In this document: positions 17,297 to 25,420 of the stretch, piece by piece
Position numbering within the stretch: the first letter of the stretch is position 1
Layout: each line of letters starts with the position of its first letter
Assembly (NCBI RefSeq): GCF_002504165.1
Contig: NZ_CP021405.1
Span: forward strand, 1-64,000
Direction: 5' to 3'
Origin: Pacificitalea manganoxidans
GTDB taxonomy: Bacteria > Pseudomonadota > Alphaproteobacteria > Rhodobacterales > Rhodobacteraceae
Length of the DNA: 64,000 nt
Translations under genes and position numbers: made by a program
The notes under the pieces: generated by a model
What the model was told of the DNA's origin: nothing
Databases searched by the model: none
Seen by the model: only the letters and a program-made list of their open reading frames with translations

Positions 17297-17983
17297 TTAG
17301 ACCACTTTCACGTCCATCGAGCCCAAGCCTTCGACGCTGATGGTCATGGTGTCGCCCTTCTGGATCGGGCCGACACCGGAGGGCGTGCCGGACAGGATCA
17401 CGTCGCCGGGGGCAAGCTCGAAATATTCCGACAGGTAGGAGATCATTTCCGGCACTTTCCAGATCATCTGGTTCAGGTCGCCTTCCTGCTTCACCTCGCC
17501 GTTCACCTCCAGCGTGACGCGACCGCTGTCGAGATGGCCGACTTTGCTTGCGGGGTGAATCGGGCCGATCGGGGCGGAACGCTCGAACGCTTTACCGATC
17601 TCCCACGGGCGGCCCATCTTCTTGGCCACGCCTTGCAGATCGCGGCGCGTCATGTCGAGCGACAGCGCATAGCCGTAGACAAGGTCCATCGCGTCGTCGA
17701 TGGCGACGTTGACGCCGCCCTTGCCCAGCATGACGGCCATTTCGACTTCGTAGTGCACGTCCTCGGAATGCGGCGGATAGGGAAATTCGCCCGACGGATC
17801 GAGGTTATTGGGATTTTTCTGGAAGAAGAACGGCGGCTCCCGATCCGGGTCATGGCCCATCTCGATGGCGTGGGCGGCGTAATTGCGACCAATGCAATAG
17901 ACGCGGCGCACCGGGAACAGCGCGTCCTCACCCGCGACTGGCAAGCCTGTTATCTCAGGCTTATCAATAACATACTCCGACAT
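17297..17983 (-). CDS. Fumarylacetoacetate hydrolase-family protein (fumarylpyruvate hydrolase-like)
   Basis: A 228-residue metal-dependent C-C hydrolase or isomerase. The acidic metal triad appears as Glu residues in HYEVEMAVML and Asp in SLDMTRRDLQ. The N-terminal CIGRNYAAHA and the C-terminal ILSGTPSGVGP are typical. The FFFQKNP and YPPHSEDVHYEVE pattern is closest to fumarylpyruvate/acylpyruvate hydrolases. The start at 17983 is chosen for the GAGGAGG site just upstream. It diverges from the GntR gene at 18172 and is probably under its control. The physiological substrate is not determined. Confidence 0.88.
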   Translation of the reverse strand: MSEYVIDKPEITGLPVAGEDALFPVRRVYCIGRNYAAHAIEMGHDPDREPPFFFQKNPNNLDPSGEFPYPPHSEDVHYEVEMAVMLGKGGVNVAIDDAMDLVYGYALSLDMTRRDLQGVAKKMGRPWEIGKAFERSAPIGPIHPASKVGHLDSGRVTLEVNGEVKQEGDLNQMIWKVPEMISYLSEYFELAPGDVILSGTPSGVGPIQKGDTMTISVEGLGSMDVKVV

Positions 17984-18047
17984 TCTTTCCTCCTCATGGA
18001 TGCGGTATCGCCCAAGGAGTAGCGCAGGTTTCGCAACCAATCAATCT

Positions 18048-18057
18048 GGATTAATCC
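18048..18057. promoter_or_regulatory. Short palindrome GGATTAATCC
   Basis: A perfect 10-bp palindrome in the divergent region, 65 bases upstream of the hydrolase start. It may be an operator or promoter element; evidence is symmetry and position only. Confidence 0.25.
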
Positions 18058-18132
18058 GGTTTATCGAGATTATTCTTCTTGAACTGGCGCATATTTCGGC
18101 AATACTCGACTCATTGGCCGCGATAAGGCCAT

Positions 18133-18146
18133 ATTGGTTGACCAAT
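18133..18146. promoter_or_regulatory. Candidate GntR operator ATTGGT-TG-ACCAAT
   Basis: A perfect 6-2-6 inverted repeat, 25 bases before the GntR start. TGGT-N-ACCA cores are typical of FadR-subfamily operators, so this probably mediates autoregulation and control of the divergent hydrolase gene. Confidence 0.55.
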
Positions 18147-18171
18147 TGACGCCCCGAACAAAGGTGACAGG

Positions 18172-18891
18172 ATGTCGCGATATGCCGCCCCCGGACTAGC
18201 TGGCCTGAAGGCCTATATCGCCGAGGGAGATTTCGGACCCGGTGACCGGCTGCCGCCCGAACGGGTGCTGACCGAAACGCTGGGGATGAAGCGCGCCACC
18301 CTGCGCCGTGCGCTCGACGTGCTGGAACAGCAAGGCGTGATCTGGCGCCATGTAGGCAAGGGCACGTTTCTGTCCGAGGCCGCCGATGACGCGCTGCGCA
18401 ACGGTAAGGCCGAGCCCGCGGCGAATAACACCGTGCCCTTTCCCGGCAATATCAACGACATCGCCCGCCAGTTGAGCCCGGTGAAAATGGTGCGCGCCCG
18501 GCTGTGTCTGGAACCCGCCATTGCCCGCGAGGCCGCGATCAACGCCTCCGCCGCGGCGGTAGGCCGGATCGAAGAGGCGGTGCGCGGCTGCGAAGAGGCG
18601 GAGGATTGGGCAGGATACGAGGCATGGGATGACGAATTGCATCAGGCCATCGCCGAGGCGACAGACAACCCGCTTCTTGTGTCGCTGTTCTTGCAGGTCA
18701 ACAATCAGCGGCGCGGCGTGGCCAATCGCAATGTCGTGCGCGCCACCGAACGCCCGCCCCGCACCCATACCAGTTTTGTAGAGCACCGGACCATCGCCAG
18801 TGCCATCGCCGCCCATGATCACACTTGGGCGCATGATGCGATGCGGCGACATATCGGTTCGGTCTCCGCGCGATTGTTCGGAGAAATCTGA
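18172..18891 (+). CDS. GntR-family regulator (FadR/FCD type)
   Basis: A 239-residue repressor-type protein. The N-terminal winged helix includes DRLPPERVLTETLGMKRATLRRAL and GKGTFL. The C-terminal FCD domain keeps the likely metal ligands in DDELH, FVEHR and MRRHIG. The gene starts 188 bases from the divergent hydrolase and is followed after 81 bases by the ABC transporter operon in the same direction. It could regulate both. The effector is probably a small organic acid, as for the FCD class in general. Confidence 0.9.
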   Translation: MSRYAAPGLAGLKAYIAEGDFGPGDRLPPERVLTETLGMKRATLRRALDVLEQQGVIWRHVGKGTFLSEAADDALRNGKAEPAANNTVPFPGNINDIARQLSPVKMVRARLCLEPAIAREAAINASAAAVGRIEEAVRGCEEAEDWAGYEAWDDELHQAIAEATDNPLLVSLFLQVNNQRRGVANRNVVRATERPPRTHTSFVEHRTIASAIAAHDHTWAHDAMRRHIGSVSARLFGEI

Positions 18892-18972
18892 ACGATGATC
18901 CGGCGGCCCTGCTTGGAGGAGGGGGCCACCCGGAGACAACCAGTCGAATTTGATCTTACAGGGAGGAAGATT

Positions 18973-19953
18973 ATGAAGACGTTTCTGAAATCCGCGACCA
19001 GCCTGGCTGCCGGCGCAATCGTCGCCGTGACGCTGCTGAGCCCCGGCGCAGCGGCCGCCGACACCGTGAAAATTGCCCTTGCCGAAACCCCGTCCGACGA
19101 GCTTGCCGCGTTCTTCGTGGCGCTGGACCGGGCCAAGGCCGAAGGCCTGGATTACGAATGGACCGCCTTTTCCGACGAGGAACTGGCCATTCAGGCTGTG
19201 CTGAGCGGTCAGATGGATATCGGCTTTGGCACGCCCTATTCCGCGATGCAGCGCTCGAAAGCTCCGCTGCGCATCATCTATCAGCTGTCGAAGCTGAAAT
19301 TCTTCCCAGTCACCACCAAGAAATACAGCAAGCTCGAAGATCTCGACGGGGAGCCGATCCTGCTGCATTCGCGCGGCGGCGGCACCGACTCCATCGCCAA
19401 CGTGATCGAGGATCGCATCGGCATCACCTTTGGCAGCCGCTCCTATGTGCCGGGCTCGTCAAACCGGGTGGCCGCGCTTATGGGCGGGCAGGCCGATGCC
19501 ACGATCATCGACTTGTCGAACACGAACAAGCTGATGCGCGGCCCGGCGGGCAAGGATTTCAACGTGCTGGACCTGTTCGAGGTAGAAGCCAGTGACGAGG
19601 CGCTGTTTGCCAACCTCGACTGGATCGAGAACAATTCCGAAGACGTTCAGATTTTCGTCAATGCACTGCTGAGCACTTATCAGGACATGGCCGAAGACCC
19701 GACCGTGATCCGTCGCGAAACCAATCCCGACGGCCCCATCGGTCAACTGCCGCCCGCCCTGCTGGAAGGTCTGGACGAGTTCTATTCCGACGCGGTCGAA
19801 GCCGGGCTTTACAGCACCGATGGCGGCGGCGCACGGGCCGCGCAGGCGGATCTGGAATGGTATTCCGCCGCAGGTCAGCTTGATGGCGATCCGGCGACCA
19901 TGAACATCGAGGACTTCTGGTATCTCGAACCGTTGAAGGCCGCGCAGAACTGA
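18973..19953 (+). CDS. ABC transporter substrate-binding protein (NitT/TauT-type)
   Basis: A 326-residue periplasmic protein with a Sec signal peptide (MKTFLKSATSLAAGA..., cleavage near AAA-D). The mature part resembles SsuA/TauA/ThiY-type binding proteins: VLSGQMDIGFGTPYSA and the LLHSRGGGTDSIAN loop. ATG 18973 follows GGGAGGAAG. It leads the cluster SBP, permease, ATPase, permease, TauE/SafE exporter. The last member suggests a sulfonate or other sulfur compound, but no ligand residues can be read. Confidence 0.85.
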   Translation: MKTFLKSATSLAAGAIVAVTLLSPGAAAADTVKIALAETPSDELAAFFVALDRAKAEGLDYEWTAFSDEELAIQAVLSGQMDIGFGTPYSAMQRSKAPLRIIYQLSKLKFFPVTTKKYSKLEDLDGEPILLHSRGGGTDSIANVIEDRIGITFGSRSYVPGSSNRVAALMGGQADATIIDLSNTNKLMRGPAGKDFNVLDLFEVEASDEALFANLDWIENNSEDVQIFVNALLSTYQDMAEDPTVIRRETNPDGPIGQLPPALLEGLDEFYSDAVEAGLYSTDGGGARAAQADLEWYSAAGQLDGDPATMNIEDFWYLEPLKAAQN

Positions 19954-19962
19954 TCTGCGCCC

Positions 19963-19993
19963 GGACGTCGCGGGCGCAAGATCCGCGACGTCC
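19963..19993 (+). terminator. Stem-loop after the binding-protein gene
   Basis: An 11-bp perfect stem GGACGTCGCGG / CCGCGACGTCC with a 9-base loop, 9 bases after the SBP stop and 32 before the permease start. It lacks a T-run, so attenuation or mRNA protection is likelier than full termination. Confidence 0.65.
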
Positions 19994-20025
19994 TCTCCTT
20001 CAACTTCAAGGACCGAGGACACCAG

Positions 20026-20787
20026 ATGGCGAACCGATCGCTTATGCTCAAACTTCTTTCTGCGTTCCTGATTTTCGGCGCGTGGGAAATCGCAGGCCGC
20101 ATTCCGGTCAGCTATGCATTTCCACCCTTCAGCGAAGCCATGATTGCCTTGGGCAAGCTGGCGCTCAACGGGGCCCTGTGGGTCGCCTACGCTGAAACCC
20201 TGAAACCTCTGATCGTCGGCGTGGCCATTTCTACGGTGTTCGGGATCGGACTTGGCGTGTGGATCGGGCTTAGCAAGTTCTTCGACTGGCTGGTCTCGCC
20301 GATCTTCATCGTCATGCAGTCCGCCCCGCTGGCCGCGCTGATCCCTCTGTTGGTCATGGCCTACGGCATCGGCCTGACGTCGAAAGTGTTCGTGGTCTGC
20401 ATCATGGCCATGCCCGTGATTGTGCTGAACACCGCCGGCGCGGTGCGCCACACGCCCGAAAATATCAAGGCGATGTGCAAATCCTTCATGGGCACCCGCC
20501 GCGACATGCTTCTGAAGATCATCATTCCCGCGGCCTCGCCGCTGATCTTCTCGGGGCTGCGGCTCGGCGTGTCGGCCGGGTTCATCGGCGCCATCCTGTC
20601 GGAGTTGAAGATTACCCCCACCGGCGTCGGCGACATCATCACCTTCAGCCGATCCATCGCCGACTATCCCAGCATGTATGCGGCGATCTTTTCGATCATC
20701 GTCTTGGCGGTTCTGTTCCTGAACCTGCTGGAGCGGACGGAAAAACAACTATTCAAAGGAAATGACCGTGGCTATGTCTCCGATTAA
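20026..20787 (+). CDS. ABC transporter permease (SsuC/TauC-like), first
   Basis: A 253-residue inner-membrane protein with about six hydrophobic segments. Its cytoplasmic coupling loop (about residues 145-180, with RHTPENIKAMCKSFMGTRRDMLLKII in that span) and AGFIGAILSE are typical of the binding-protein-dependent permease family. GAGGACACCAG precedes the ATG. It overlaps the ATPase gene by 26 bases. Confidence 0.9.
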   Translation: MANRSLMLKLLSAFLIFGAWEIAGRIPVSYAFPPFSEAMIALGKLALNGALWVAYAETLKPLIVGVAISTVFGIGLGVWIGLSKFFDWLVSPIFIVMQSAPLAALIPLLVMAYGIGLTSKVFVVCIMAMPVIVLNTAGAVRHTPENIKAMCKSFMGTRRDMLLKIIIPAASPLIFSGLRLGVSAGFIGAILSELKITPTGVGDIITFSRSIADYPSMYAAIFSIIVLAVLFLNLLERTEKQLFKGNDRGYVSD

Positions 20788-21571
20788 GCAAGTGTATGAA
20801 ACCCCCGAGCCGGTTCAGGACATTGCCGTCTCCACTCGCAACATCTGCAAAAACTACGGCGAAGTCGAAGCGCTGAAGGACATGACCCTGGAATTTCCGC
20901 GGGGACAGTTGACCTCGCTTCTGGGGCCCTCGGGCTGCGGCAAGACCACGCTGCTCAAGATCATCGCAGGCCTGCTGGAGCCGACCTCGGGCGAGGTGAC
21001 GGTCAACGGCAAGCCGGTGAAGGGACCGGGCGAAGACCGCGCATTCGTGTTTCAGGATTTCGCGCTGCTGCCGTGGGCGACTGTCCTGCGCAACGTGGCC
21101 TTCGGGCTGGAATTGCGCGGCGTCGCCAAATCCGAACGCGAGGCCATCGCGGAGAAATACATCCGCGAAGTGGGTCTGGCCGGGTTCGAACACGCCTACC
21201 CGCATGAGCTGTCCGGCGGTATGCGGCAGCGGGTCGGACTGGCGCGTGCCCTGTCCGTCGATGCGCAGGTTCTGCTGATGGACGAGCCGTTTTCGGCGGT
21301 CGATGAACAGACCCGGCGTAAATTTCAGGAAGACCTGCTGGGTCTGGTTCAGAACGAAAAGAAGACGTTCATCTTCGTCACCCACTCGATCGAGGAGGCG
21401 GTCTACGTCTCCGATCAGATCGCGATCCTGCTGCCCCGCCCGTCCCGCGTGTCGGAAATCATCCGCCCCACCGGGTTCCGCAACAAGTCAGCCGACAGCA
21501 TCCGCCGCGATCCCGAATATCTCGACATCGTCGACGATATCTGGGCCTCGCTGCGCAGCTATGTGGAGTAA
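20762..21571 (+). CDS. ABC transporter ATP-binding protein (SsuB/TauB-like)
   Basis: A 269-residue ATPase. Walker A is GPSGCGKTT, the Q-loop region VFQDFALLPWATV, the signature LSGGMRQR, Walker B VLLMDEPFSAVD, and the switch His is in THSIEEA. AAAGGA directly precedes ATG 20762. It sits between two different permease genes and probably serves a heterodimeric channel. Confidence 0.93.
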   Translation: MTVAMSPIKQVYETPEPVQDIAVSTRNICKNYGEVEALKDMTLEFPRGQLTSLLGPSGCGKTTLLKIIAGLLEPTSGEVTVNGKPVKGPGEDRAFVFQDFALLPWATVLRNVAFGLELRGVAKSEREAIAEKYIREVGLAGFEHAYPHELSGGMRQRVGLARALSVDAQVLLMDEPFSAVDEQTRRKFQEDLLGLVQNEKKTFIFVTHSIEEAVYVSDQIAILLPRPSRVSEIIRPTGFRNKSADSIRRDPEYLDIVDDIWASLRSYVE

Positions 21572-21574
21572 CGC

Positions 21575-22327
21575 ATGAAGATTTTCGGATACCAACTTCC
21601 GGCCCTGTCATCGCTGTTGCTGTGGGGGCTGCTTTGGGAAGTCATCGGTCAGCTTGAGCTGACATTCTTCATCCCGCCGCTGAGCGAGGTGATCGAAACC
21701 CTGCTGGAGATCATCACGACCTCCAGCTTCCTGACCGCGCTGCGTGAAACCGCCTATGCCTTTGGCGCCGGAGTGTTTTTTGCGGTGGCGATCGGGGTTC
21801 CGGTGGGCATCCTGATGGGGCGGTCCCGGCTGCTAGACGAATTGCTGCTGCCGTGGGTCAACGTGTTCCTCAGTGCACCGCTCACCGCGCTGGTTCCGGT
21901 TCTGATGGTGCTCTTCGGCTTCGGCATGAAATCGATCATCATCACCACGACCTTGTTCGCGATCTGGATCATCATCCTCAATTCGCGGACCGGCGTGCGG
22001 CAGATCAACCGCTCGATGGTGGAAATGGCGCGATCCTTTGGGGCGAAACCGTTCGATGCCTTCTACAAGGTGTATTTCTGGGCGGCGCTGCCCGAAATCC
22101 TTGGTGGTGTCCGCATCGGCATCATCCGGGCGGTGAAGGGCGTCATCATCGGGCAGCTGCTGATCTCGATCGCGGGGTTCGGTGCGTTGTTCGAACTCTA
22201 CTCCACCAACTTCCTGATGGCACATTTCTGGGCTGTTCTGCTGGTGCTGTTCGCCATGGCGTTCACGATCTCGGAATTCCTCGGCTATCTGGAGCGGCGC
22301 GTCGCCTATTACGCGGCCAACCGCTGA
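21575..22327 (+). CDS. ABC transporter permease (SsuC/TauC-like), second
   Basis: A 250-residue membrane protein of the same family as 20026-20787 but clearly different in sequence. The coupling loop shows NRSMVEMARSFGAKPFDAF and GVIIGQLLI. GGAG lies 6 bases before the ATG, which follows the ATPase stop by 3 bases. Most NitT/TauT systems have one permease gene; two here imply a heterodimer or alternative complexes. Confidence 0.9.
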   Translation: MKIFGYQLPALSSLLLWGLLWEVIGQLELTFFIPPLSEVIETLLEIITTSSFLTALRETAYAFGAGVFFAVAIGVPVGILMGRSRLLDELLLPWVNVFLSAPLTALVPVLMVLFGFGMKSIIITTTLFAIWIIILNSRTGVRQINRSMVEMARSFGAKPFDAFYKVYFWAALPEILGGVRIGIIRAVKGVIIGQLLISIAGFGALFELYSTNFLMAHFWAVLLVLFAMAFTISEFLGYLERRVAYYAANR

Positions 22328-22334
22328 TACCCCA

Positions 22335-22359
22335 ACCGGTCCCTGTCATGGGGGCCGGT
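22335..22359 (+). terminator. Possible terminator hairpin
   Basis: A 9-bp stem (ACCGGTCCC / GGGGCCGGT, one G-T pair) with a 7-base loop, 7 bases after the permease stop. The following T-run is weak (TCTTGC), so read-through into the exporter gene is possible. Confidence 0.45.
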
Positions 22360-22431
22360 CTTGCATGACCCTCCCTGCGTCGGTGCGGCGGGACGCCCGC
22401 CCTGCCCGGCCGAACCATCGGACCCAATTTC

Positions 22432-23244
22432 ATGACAGACCTCATCACGCTGGCCATCGGCCTTGCTCTGGCCGGGGTGCTTTCCGGCTTCCTTGCGGGG
22501 CTGTTCGGCATCGGCGGCGGCGCGATCCTCGTGCCGATCCTGATTACCGCGTTTCCGCTTCTGGGCGTCGATGCCGCCATCACCGCGCATATGGCGGTGG
22601 GCACGTCGCTTGCCATCATCATCCCTACGGCGTTCCGCTCCTACATCGTTCACCGCAAGAAGGGCGCGGGCAATGCCGAGATGCTGCGCGACTGGGCGAT
22701 CTGGGTGCCGCTGGGGGTTATCATCGCGTCGTTTATCGTGGGCTATGTGTCGGGCGATGTGCTGCGCGTGGTATTCGCGGCGGTTGCGCTGGTGATCGCG
22801 GTCAAGATGCTGTTCAACCGCGCCAACTGGGTCTTTGCACGCGATCTGCCGCCGCGCCCGGTGACCAACGGCGTGGGATTTGGCATCGGGTTTCTGTCGA
22901 CCTTCATGGGGATCGGCGGCGGCAACCTCAACAACCTGTTCATGACCAGCTTTGGCCAGTCGATCCATCAGGCGGTGGCGACCTCCGCCGGGCTGGGTAT
23001 CCTGATCTCCATCCCCGCCACGGTCGGCTATATCTATGCGGGCTGGGGCCATCCCGATCTGCCTGTGGGGTCGCTGGGATATGTCAATCTGCTGGCGGCG
23101 GCGCTGGTGGTGCCGTTTTCGATGCTGGCCGCGCCGTGGGGGGCCCGTGTGGCCCATGCAATGCCGGCCCGGCGGCTGGAAATCGTGTTCGGCCTGTTCC
23201 TGCTGGTCGTCATCGCGCGCATGGTCGCGGATGTGGTGATGTGA
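22432..23244 (+). CDS. TauE/SafE-family sulfite/sulfonate exporter-type membrane protein
   Basis: A 270-residue polytopic membrane protein of the TauE/SafE (DUF81) family. The repeated signature GLFGIGGGAILVPIL in the N-terminal half and FMGIGGGNLNNLF in the second half marks the two homologous halves. Members export sulfite, sulfoacetate or other organic anions. Its place after a NitT/TauT ABC set fits disposal of an anion released during breakdown of the imported compound. The ribosome site is weak. Confidence 0.88.
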   Translation: MTDLITLAIGLALAGVLSGFLAGLFGIGGGAILVPILITAFPLLGVDAAITAHMAVGTSLAIIIPTAFRSYIVHRKKGAGNAEMLRDWAIWVPLGVIIASFIVGYVSGDVLRVVFAAVALVIAVKMLFNRANWVFARDLPPRPVTNGVGFGIGFLSTFMGIGGGNLNNLFMTSFGQSIHQAVATSAGLGILISIPATVGYIYAGWGHPDLPVGSLGYVNLLAAALVVPFSMLAAPWGARVAHAMPARRLEIVFGLFLLVVIARMVADVVM

Positions 23245-23248
23245 TCCG

Positions 23249-23602
23249 TCAGCGCCCGCGCAGCGCATCGGCCGGAAACAACCCCTCCGCGGCGCGCGCG
23301 TCGGTGTCGGAGGTCGCGGTGTCGGGCGTGTCCCGCTCCGGCAGGGGCGTCGTTTGCGACATCGCGGCGTCAAGTTCGTAAAGACTGCCCGCGAAGATCC
23401 GGCTGCTGCCGAAATCCCCAAAGGGCGCAGCGGCGCGGCGCAGCGTCAGCCAGCTGCCTTCATCCACCCATGCCGACAGATCGCGCGCATATTCGGGAAA
23501 GCGGCGCGCGCGGTCGAACATGGCGTCCAGCAGGGCCGCCGCACGGCCATCGGGGGTGACCTCCTCGCGAAGTCTGCGGATTCGGGTCGCTCGGTCATGC
23601 AA
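23249..23602 (-). CDS. Hypothetical protein
   Basis: A possible 117-residue protein on the minus strand from TTG 23602, ending 4 bases from the convergent exporter gene. The first ~80 residues look protein-like (RRLREEVTPDGRAAALLDAM, RARRFPEYARDLSAW), and the tail is acidic and low in complexity. No family was recognised and the ribosome site is poor. It may be a real small gene, or an open frame in GC-rich DNA. Confidence 0.4.
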   Translation of the reverse strand: MHDRATRIRRLREEVTPDGRAAALLDAMFDRARRFPEYARDLSAWVDEGSWLTLRRAAAPFGDFGSSRIFAGSLYELDAAMSQTTPLPERDTPDTATSDTDARAAEGLFPADALRGR

Positions 23603-23704
23603 GGGTTGATGCTCCGTGAGTGCGGGCGCATCGGATAGCCGGTCGCCGCGCGAATGTTTAGACCCGCCGCCACGGAAATTACGGGCCTGCGCCGGGATTT
23701 GCGC

Positions 23705-24490
23705 TTAACCAAGCCCAAGGAACTGCCGCATCCTGTCCGCCTGCGCGGCGGCCATGTCGGTGCCACGCACGACGCGCCGCCCCAACGCGCGCGCCTGTCG
23801 CAGCAGCGCGGTTTCGGCGGGATCGGTCAGCGCGTCAGCCACACAGTCCGCCGCGGCGATCAACGGGGCGTCAAATGGCGGCGGCGCCATGCCGGGGCTG
23901 CCAGCGGGTGAGGCATTGATGAGGACGTCTGCGCGCTGGGGCAAGCCGGTCGTCACCGTCGTCCCGCCCAGATCGGCCAATTGCCGGGCCAGCGTGGCGG
24001 CGCGGGCGGGGTCGCGGTCTAGGATCGACAGGAGCCGGGCACCACGGCGCACCACCTCCACCCCGATGGCGCTGCCCGCCGCCCCTGCCCCGCAGATCAC
24101 CACATCGGCCTTTGCGATTTCGGCGCCGGTCTGGGCTATGGCGTCGAGCATCCCGTGCCCGTCGAACATCTCTCCGGCAAAGCCGCCATTGGCGGTCTTG
24201 CGCACGGTATTGGCCGCGCCCAGCAGCGCCGCCGCCTCGCCCAATTCATCGCAGATCCCGGCGAGGGCGGCCTTATGCGGAATCGTCGTTAGAAAACCCG
24301 GCACGTTATCGGCCATCCGCACCCATTCGAAAAAGGCCGGAAGCCCCGCAGGGGGCAGATCGATCGGTACGCATACGGCGTCCTGTCCCCGCGCGGCAAA
24401 CACCGCATTCCACAGCGCAGGCGTCGCGACCTGAGCCACCGGATGGCCAAGGATCGGGATGACGCGGGTCGCGATCATATTGGTTTCCAT
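23705..24490 (-). CDS. Shikimate/quinate dehydrogenase-like protein (AroE family)
   Basis: A 261-residue NAD(P)-dependent dehydrogenase of the AroE superfamily. The substrate domain shows FLTTIPHK (catalytic Lys), AANT and the GEMFDGHGML segment with the conserved Asp. The cofactor domain has VICGAGAAGSAIG. ATG 24490 is preceded by GGAGGAGAA at about 10 bases. It diverges from a GntR regulator and an ABC operon with an FAD oxidoreductase. It is therefore more likely a catabolic enzyme for a quinate/shikimate-like or related cyclic hydroxyacid than the biosynthetic AroE; this is inference from context. Confidence 0.85.
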   Translation of the reverse strand: METNMIATRVIPILGHPVAQVATPALWNAVFAARGQDAVCVPIDLPPAGLPAFFEWVRMADNVPGFLTTIPHKAALAGICDELGEAAALLGAANTVRKTANGGFAGEMFDGHGMLDAIAQTGAEIAKADVVICGAGAAGSAIGVEVVRRGARLLSILDRDPARAATLARQLADLGGTTVTTGLPQRADVLINASPAGSPGMAPPPFDAPLIAAADCVADALTDPAETALLRQARALGRRVVRGTDMAAAQADRMRQFLGLG

Positions 24491-24554
24491 GACAAAATTC
24501 TCCTCCAACGACGAATATCGACAAGTCCCTTGACGGATATAATCGAACACTTCT

Positions 24555-24573
24555 AAAAATGTTACACGTTTTT
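24555..24573. promoter_or_regulatory. Imperfect palindrome in divergent AroE-like/GntR region
   Basis: AAAAATGTTACACGTTTTT is a 19-base sequence with A5/T5 arms and GT/AC inner pairs and two mismatched pairs. It lies in the AT-rich part of the region between starts 24490 and 24689 and is a candidate GntR operator; weak evidence. Confidence 0.3.
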
Positions 24574-24688
24574 GCAAACCACTCACGAACGGCGGGTCTT
24601 GTCGATCCGTCCTGCCACAATTCCGCTTCGCCATCACTTCGCCACGCATCGCGCGTGGCACCACCACTCACCCACAGGGGTCCGGCCA

Positions 24689-25378
24689 ATGTTCACCCGC
24701 AAATCTGCCGCTCGAACCAGCGAAACGGTCGTATCCGTGCTGGCCGCGACGCTGCGCAAGGACATTGCCTTTGGCGAATTGCCCCCCGATGCGAAGCTGA
24801 AGATCGAAGACCTGCGCAGCCATTATGGCGGCTCGAACCATTCGGTGCGCGAGGCGCTGACCTTGCTGGCCTCCGAAGGGCTGGTCGAAGCCTCCGCACA
24901 GCGGGGGTTTCGCGTGGCCTCGGCCACCGAGGAGGACCTGCGCGACATCATCCGCATGCGGGCCGAATTGGAGCCGCTCGCGCTTGGCTGGTCGATGCGC
25001 CATCCCGATGTGGATTGGGAAGGGCGCGTGATCGCCGCGCAGCACGCCGCCGACCGCGCGACCGATGCCTTGCTGGCCGATCCCGACGGCGCGGTCATGA
25101 TGTGGGACGAAGCCGGGCGCGCGCTGCATCTGGCGCTGATATCGGCCTGTGGCTCGCCCCGCATGATCCGCGTTCTGACGCAACTGCTCGACCAGTCCCG
25201 CCGGTTCCGTCTGGCGGCGCTGCGCGAGGGGCTGTGCGACCCGCGTGAGATCCGCCGCCTGCGTGGCGAGATCATCACCGCCATTCTGCATCAGGATATC
25301 GAGGCCGCGACCCGGTTCCTGATCGCCGACATTCGTCATGACCTGAGGGAGGCGGCACCGCCGCGTTCCGCGGACTGA
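24689..25378 (+). CDS. GntR-family regulator (FCD type)
   Basis: A 229-residue regulator. The winged helix spans about residues 10-75 with LRSHYGGSNHSVREALTLLASEGLV and RGFRV. The C-terminal FCD-type helical domain has DEAGRALHLAL. The usual second His motif (EHRAI) reads RGEII, so the FCD metal site is incomplete. ATG 24689 follows AGGGG. It probably controls the divergent AroE-like gene and the downstream ABC/oxidoreductase genes. Confidence 0.88.
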   Translation: MFTRKSAARTSETVVSVLAATLRKDIAFGELPPDAKLKIEDLRSHYGGSNHSVREALTLLASEGLVEASAQRGFRVASATEEDLRDIIRMRAELEPLALGWSMRHPDVDWEGRVIAAQHAADRATDALLADPDGAVMMWDEAGRALHLALISACGSPRMIRVLTQLLDQSRRFRLAALREGLCDPREIRRLRGEIITAILHQDIEAATRFLIADIRHDLREAAPPRSAD

Positions 25379-25420
25379 CATCACTGCCCCGTTCGGGGCC
25401 GCTCATGGGAGGAGACACGA

